A stretch of 64,000 nucleotides of DNA from Copromyces sp. CBS 386.78 (taxonomy: Eukaryota; Ascomycota; Sordariomycetes; Sordariales; Sordariaceae). The translations under genes were made by a program, and so were the position numbers. Shown one piece after another: positions 58,811 to 64,000 of this stretch (the stretch's first letter is position 1; every line of letters begins with the position of its first letter). Location of the stretch: the NCBI GenBank assembly GCA_030685235.1, contig MU839083.1, positions 496,001-560,000 on the forward strand, read 5' to 3'. Below the pieces are notes generated by a model. It saw only the letters and a program-made list of their open reading frames with translations. It was not told the DNA's origin and made no database searches.

Positions 58811-58840
<30 letters not shown>
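58811..58840. repeat. T tract of 30 nt
   Basis: A pure run of 30 T lies at a boundary: RIP-mutated DNA to the left, about 200 bp of lightly mutated DNA to the right. Read on the minus strand this would be a poly(A) tail of an element lying to its right, but no element ends were found. Confidence 0.85.
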
Positions 58841-58842
<2 letters not shown>

Positions 58843-59461
58843 TATATCATTAAAAAGTAATGCACGTCTCCGTCCTGAGACTGCAGCTAGATTTTCTACA
58901 GGGGCGACACCCAGATTGCACTCGGTCAGAAGGCCATTCCTGATTGGTTCCTAGTATATGCAGTTAGTCGCCGAGTCTGATGAGAGCGTGGTAAGGGAGT
59001 CTCTCGCTCTTGTCTTATCGGATCTTCGCTGTTGCCGGGTGCTATTCAAAATCTGCATCACTGTAATAGTCAGTTAGGAATTGTTATACGTGAGTTTCTA
59101 AGGTCATTTATATACGAATAGTCTCCGAAAAATCTATAAAGTTCGTCTAGTAGCTTTAAAACCTCGTTATATAAATTATCGTACTCTATTATAGGTTTAT
59201 TAAAACGGGGTCTAAGTAACCTGTTTAAATTTATTTTATATAATTCTTTTATAAAAACGGTCTAAATTTCGAATTAGTTAAGTAAGTATTTGACGGATTT
59301 GATAAGTATTTTAAATTCTATATTTATTTTTATATTAATTACTATTTTTAAATAATTGTAGAAGAAGGTTTTATATATTTTAATTCTCTAGCTAGTTTAG
59401 CTAAGAATTTTAATATTGTAAATTATTTTTAAGTAGAAGTAATTTTTAATTTAAAAGATGT
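58841..59461. other. mixed unmutated and AT-rich sequence
   Basis: 58.86-59.06 kb is GC-balanced and shares ATTGCACTCGGTCAG-type sequence with the transition zone near 30935. The rest is AT-rich. No gene is seen. Confidence 0.35.
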
Positions 59462-59885
59462 TATTAATTAAACGAAAAAGAAGAGAATATATTGTACTTT
59501 TTTAAAGTAGTGAAATAAACTTTTAATAGCTGCCGTTATTTGGCTTTAGCGAATATTGGCAATAAAAATAAGGAGAAGGAATAGTCGGGACTAACGTTAA
59601 ATAATTTTACGAAGCTATTAATCTCTTATATTTTAATATTTAAATTTATTATATATAATAATTAAATAATATTCTAATAAATTATGGTATTTAATTAGGA
59701 TTAAATCTAATTAATTAATTCGATCCCGCAATTTATATATATAGGCCAACTAACGAAGTACTATAATAATAAATAAAGGAAGATAGAACGAGGAAGAGTA
59801 ATTTAGAGGGAGAGTAAATTAGAGGAAGAGAGAAAAAGAGGGAGGAAGAGGGAAGAAGTAGATATTTATAAGAAGATAGGGGGTT
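59462..59885 (+). repeat. dispersed repeat R2, copy b, RIP-mutated
   Basis: It is collinear with 31310-31745: GAAGAGAATATA, a TGGCTTTAGCGAATATTGGC block, AATTCGATCCCGCAATTTAT and the GA-rich tract followed by GATAGGGGGT. The primer-site-like segment has decayed to GGTATTTAATTAGGATTAAA. The contrast between the two copies shows strong one-sided C to T and G to A change. Confidence 0.72.
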
Positions 59886-62800
59886 AAAGGTAGGGGAGGA
59901 AGGGTGAGGTAGACAGAGTTAGGGGGAAGAAGAGGGAGGAAGAAGATTAGGGACAAGGAGTGACTCACCCCTTGGCTCGGGTGGCTTAGAGTCGTCTCTT
60001 ATGGGGCGTAGTTGACGGCGTGTTTTTTAGGTTCTAATAGAGCCAGCTCGGATTCCTTCACGCCCAACTTTTCCACGCCCAACTTTTTAGGACCCGACTT
60101 TTCGGCTCCAGTTAATCCTATGTTACTTTTAATACGGTCCCCGTCCCCTACTCCCCCTACTAATTCATTTAAACCCCCGCCTATAAAGGATTGTATATTG
60201 AAATAAGGAAAATTATTGAAGAAGCCCGAAATAATTTAAAAGTATAGTATAAAGATAGTTTCGCGAATTAGTATAATTAATAGAGAGAATTATATACAAT
60301 AATCTACGTATACGGCTTCCAGCTCCGAAGTAAAGCAGCGACTAGGCGGACAGCGGTCTACAGATTTTGCGACCATAGCTTAGCTTACGTACCCGGCTCT
60401 CCCGGTTCCTGGTATTTCCGGCAACTTTAGTTCAACCTCCCGGTTAAACTGGATTATACGCTAGAAAGGGAAGGAAAGGAAGGTAGTCGAAATTCTTAAT
60501 TTAAACAACGAAAGCTTATTATACTAAAGCTAGCCGTTCCCGGAAGGGGTTATTAAAGTTCTTAATATAAATTATATTTCCTTTTCCTTTTTATTTAAAA
60601 GCTAATTTAATCGAACTAAATATATTCTTATCCTTCCTTCTTTTAAGCCTATTAAATTAAAAACTCTATATATCCTATCGACTCTTAATATAAACTATAT
60701 TTCCTTTTCCTTCTTATTTAATAATTAACCCCTTCAAACTAAATATAATAGTATATTTCGCTCTTCTAAACCGTTTAAATTAAGAACGCTATATAGCCCG
60801 TCGATTACTATTATAAAATATAATAGATATATATTAAATATTATATAACTATTTATAAAAGGGGAAAATATAATGAACGGCGAAAACTTTAATTATATTT
60901 CTACTACTAATAACGATAAAATCCCTCCTAATATAAACCCTACTTCCTATATAATATCGGCCTTAAATAAAAAAAAAGCAAATCCCTTTCTAAGTCCGGA
61001 ATATAATATTAAGCGCTTCTCTATACTTATAACCGAACTTAATATATCGGGAATATATAATAACCTTATTATTATTTTAAATTCGGAAGATTTAAATAAA
61101 GGGATTAAATATTATTCTAACCATAATTTTAAAGCCTACTGTAATTATTCTATAGAATACCCCTATATTAAATTTAATTATAATTTATCGGAAGACTTTT
61201 ACTAAATTAGGCTAAAGATTATAGAAAATTAAATATTATATAGCTTTATAGTAAAGGATAATAAATATTTGCGTAAGGGATATTTTTCTAACGATAGTAC
61301 TTATACTATTTACGAGGAATACTAGGATATATATAAATTCAATTAAAAGGCTACTTTAAAATAATATTGGATATATTAAAGGGATATATAGGACAACTAC
61401 TAGAATTTTAAACGTTAAAAACAGGAATATACTATAACTGCGGACCTAAATTTATAAAGTAAATAAATATATATAAATAGAATATATTATAAAAATTCTC
61501 AGAATAATATATATAAAGCGCTAGTCCCTATAAATAAATTTAATTTTTATAATAGAAAAGAGTATAAAACATTGTAAGAAAGGAAGGAATAATAGAATTT
61601 CGGGATATATAGGGTGGTAGTTCAACTTTATTACTAGGGGAAAAGCGTTTATAGGGCTACGAAAGCTATAAGGACGTTAGGGTCTTATAGTTTCTCTAAG
61701 TATCGTACGTAGAAAGCGATAACTTAGGCTTTGGCTCTACCAATATAGAAATGCTCCTATAGTTCCTATATATAATATTTATACTATTTTAGCCCTAGGA
61801 CACTATTTCAATATTAACGTAGACTATACTATTATTTCGTACATTTCCTAACCGTTCCGATTAATATAGTTTACGTAAATCTATATATATCCGAATAAAC
61901 AAAATAATATAAAATAAAGGAAAACCGTCTCTATATACTATATAATTTATATTAAAATCTACGCAAAAATACATATATAGTAATATTGCAGGCATTGAAC
62001 TACTACGACCAATACAACCGGGCGGTACAGTAGTCTATAAGATATTTACAACTATACTTAACTTCCCCCAGCAATTTACCGACAATTCTAACTTTCCTAG
62101 CAATTAGCTACCCGCTTCCCGTACTAGCAATTCTAAGGCAATTCACTATGCTAATAAGCCGATAAAACATTACTAACCACTGTAAATACTTTTCACCTTC
62201 CTATTTTTCAACTCAATTAATACTAATACTAATAATACCATATCTTTTATTACTATATTATTATCGCGCAATACCAAGAATCATCTGGAATCTTTGATAT
62301 CTATTAATTTCAAGAACCGCGTATTAGAGCGCATATCGCTAAAACCCTGTAATAGCATACATAGAAATTCACCAAATAAACTATATATCTTTATCGGGCT
62401 TTCTAACGGATATGAAAGCTGAATTATCTATAAAGGTAATTTCTAGTTTAAAACCTACTTATAAATTTTGAAATTGATAATCCTAGAGCTTAATAATCCG
62501 TCTTCGCTAATTATTACGCTTAAGGGCATTCCGGTAATAGAAGTTACTAAATCCTTTTATTTAATATTAGCGAATAGACTCAATTTCTCGTATAAAATAT
62601 AGTACACAGCTAATACAATGCCTAACTTTCTATTAGTACGGTACCGTAGGGCTTATTCTAAACGTCTTATCCCTTTTACTATAGAAGGTTTAAATTATAC
62701 AGCCAGCTTTAAACTTTAATTATACGTCTAAACGATCTAACGTTATACAAACTAATACCCGTATAGTCGGCATCGTACCAGCTTTAAGCCTAACTTCAAG

Positions 62801-64000
62801 CCTAGCTTCAAACCATATAGGGAATGTCCGGTATATCGGCACCTACTAAGAACTAATTATTAACCTTACTAAAATAAACGGGAATAGGGCAGGCTTAACT
62901 TATAATCGCTATAGTATAAAGGCCGAAAAGATATTTCTATACTCTAGGGTATAAAAATATATCTAAAATATATTTAAAAGAGAATTATAAAGACTAAGTA
63001 GTTTCTATAATTGTAAAGTTAAATTGTAATTAAATATATATTAGACAATTTATTAAATATCGATTAATTTTAAATTAAAAAGTGCTATAGGGACTTCGAA
63101 TAGGCAGGAATTTAAATTCCTAAATTTAATAATAAATATAAGGAGATAAAGTAAAATAAGATACTTAGAATTTAGATTAAATATAGTATCTTATAGCAAA
63201 ACTCAAAACCGGAAGATAATTAGAAGAAAAAGGCGGGAAGAGTCAATTCAAAATACACCTACAATATAAATTAAAATTAAAAAGTTCGGTAGTAAAGGAC
63301 TATAATATACTATAAATATAATAAATAAAAGCTATTTAAATCTTACAATTTATAAAAGTAATATTTAGTACCTATTAATAAATTTAATAAATATACCCCT
63401 AGAAATCTAGAACCTAATCTTCTATAATATAATTATAATCTTACCAATTATATAGCCCTAAAATCGTATTAAGAAGCAATTTATAATATTTTATACGCGC
63501 TTTATAATAACGCAACCGTAAAAGAGACTATATACTTTTATTAAAATATATAAATAAATATTGTAAAATTATAGAACTATTTAATTATTTAAAATATAAA
63601 GGAGAAAGGGAAAATATTTAAATTAATAACTTCGCTTCGTAACTTATATATAAGTCGGAGTTAATTAAAATTATAAACGAAAGAGTAGTTAGGAAATGTT
63701 AAAATGTAAAAACGTAAAGATATAAAAAACGAAAAAACGTAAGGATAGGAAAAATATAAATTATAAAATATTTATATAAAAAGAAAGAAGGAAATTATAA
63801 AGGGAAGTAATATATTAGAGAAGGTTAGGGCCGGCGAACCGGGGGGTATAGTAGTACGCTAGGACCCCGCCGTCTTTCTAAACTATAGTAACAAAAAGAA
63901 ATTAGGGAATACGACGGGCTAGAAGATATAAGGGCGCAAACCTCCTTATCTTTATCTAACGAACGATCAAGTATGCCAATAGTCTCATTACAACCAGTTT
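59886..64000. other. 4.1 kb AT-rich DNA to the window end, nothing recognised
   Basis: A short GC-balanced patch at 59.9-60.2 kb holds a tandem PNFSTPNF-type coding repeat. 60873-61205 is open on the plus strand but Asn/Ile/Tyr-rich and stop-riddled downstream, as in RIP-mutated coding DNA. It may be a degraded transposon ORF, family not readable. Patches at 62.0-62.2 and 63.8-64.0 kb are less mutated. Confidence 0.4.

Noticed and set aside
33399..64000. CRISPR array or prophage-type features
   Set aside because: The DNA is fungal, and the repeats are transposon ends, tandem duplications or RIP products with no spacer-repeat periodicity.

Overview
The window looks like nuclear DNA of a filamentous ascomycete, most likely of the Neurospora/Sordaria/Podospora kind. 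Genes have short introns of 55-177 nt with GTRAGY donors, CTRAC-type branch points and pyrimidine-rich leaders. 5S rRNA genes are single and dispersed rather than arrayed. The right half is strongly AT-rich, and its recognisable genes and transposons carry the marks of repeat-induced point mutation (RIP): CAA/CAG to TAA/TAG, TGG to TAG/TGA, Asp to Asn. No species is assigned. All gene models are by eye.

Left part, 1-30.7 kb, GC-balanced and mostly intact. A broken HET-domain fragment lies at the left edge. It is followed by a small secreted SnoaL/NTF2-like protein (379-1049, minus), a MITE-like inverted-repeat element (about 2.5-2.9 kb), and a CRO1/She4/UNC-45 family myosin co-chaperone (3612-5832, plus). 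Next come a 5S rRNA gene (minus), weak small ORFs, a second MITE-like element with a tRNA-like stretch (8.85-9.44 kb) and a decayed 11-nt minisatellite (10.2-10.5 kb). Three minus-strand genes of unknown function follow. Two of them are paralogues (10783-11655, intact; 14692-15793, broken). The one between them (12382 to about 13746) is unrelated and spliced. A second, identical 5S gene (plus), an Eme1/Mms4-type Holliday-junction nuclease subunit (16724-19003, minus), 4.6 kb without a convincing gene, a 1755-residue kinesin-4-like motor (23660-29252, plus) and a Cys/Gly-rich basic protein (29337-30077, plus) complete this part.

Transition, 30.7-33.4 kb. It starts at a degenerate 5S pseudogene. 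It holds two dispersed repeats with mutated copies further right, a truncated retrotransposon Gag, and a truncated N-terminal piece of a FunK1-type kinase gene. The Gag and kinase pieces are fused at their broken ends.

Right part, 33.4-64 kb, an AT-rich transposon graveyard. It contains a complete RIP-mutated Ty1/copia element (33399-39279; 172-bp LTRs, target duplication GAAGG), a LINE RNase H fragment, and a degraded NACHT-WD40 gene of the HET-E/HNWD type (minus). Head to head with that gene is a degraded PNP_UDP nucleoside-phosphorylase-like domain of the kind that forms the N-terminus of other fungal NLRs (plus). Beyond it lie a small kinase-like stub, a complete RIP-mutated PIF/Harbinger DNA transposon (45440-49331; target duplication TAA), a coiled-coil gene whose 3' half is intact, a gag-like fragment, and long AT-rich stretches in which nothing can be recognised.

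The housekeeping genes (cro1, eme1, kinesin) are not functionally linked. The most interesting parts are the ruined NLR locus, the paralogue pair with a Cys-rich module, and the unevenly mutated islands inside RIP-mutated DNA.
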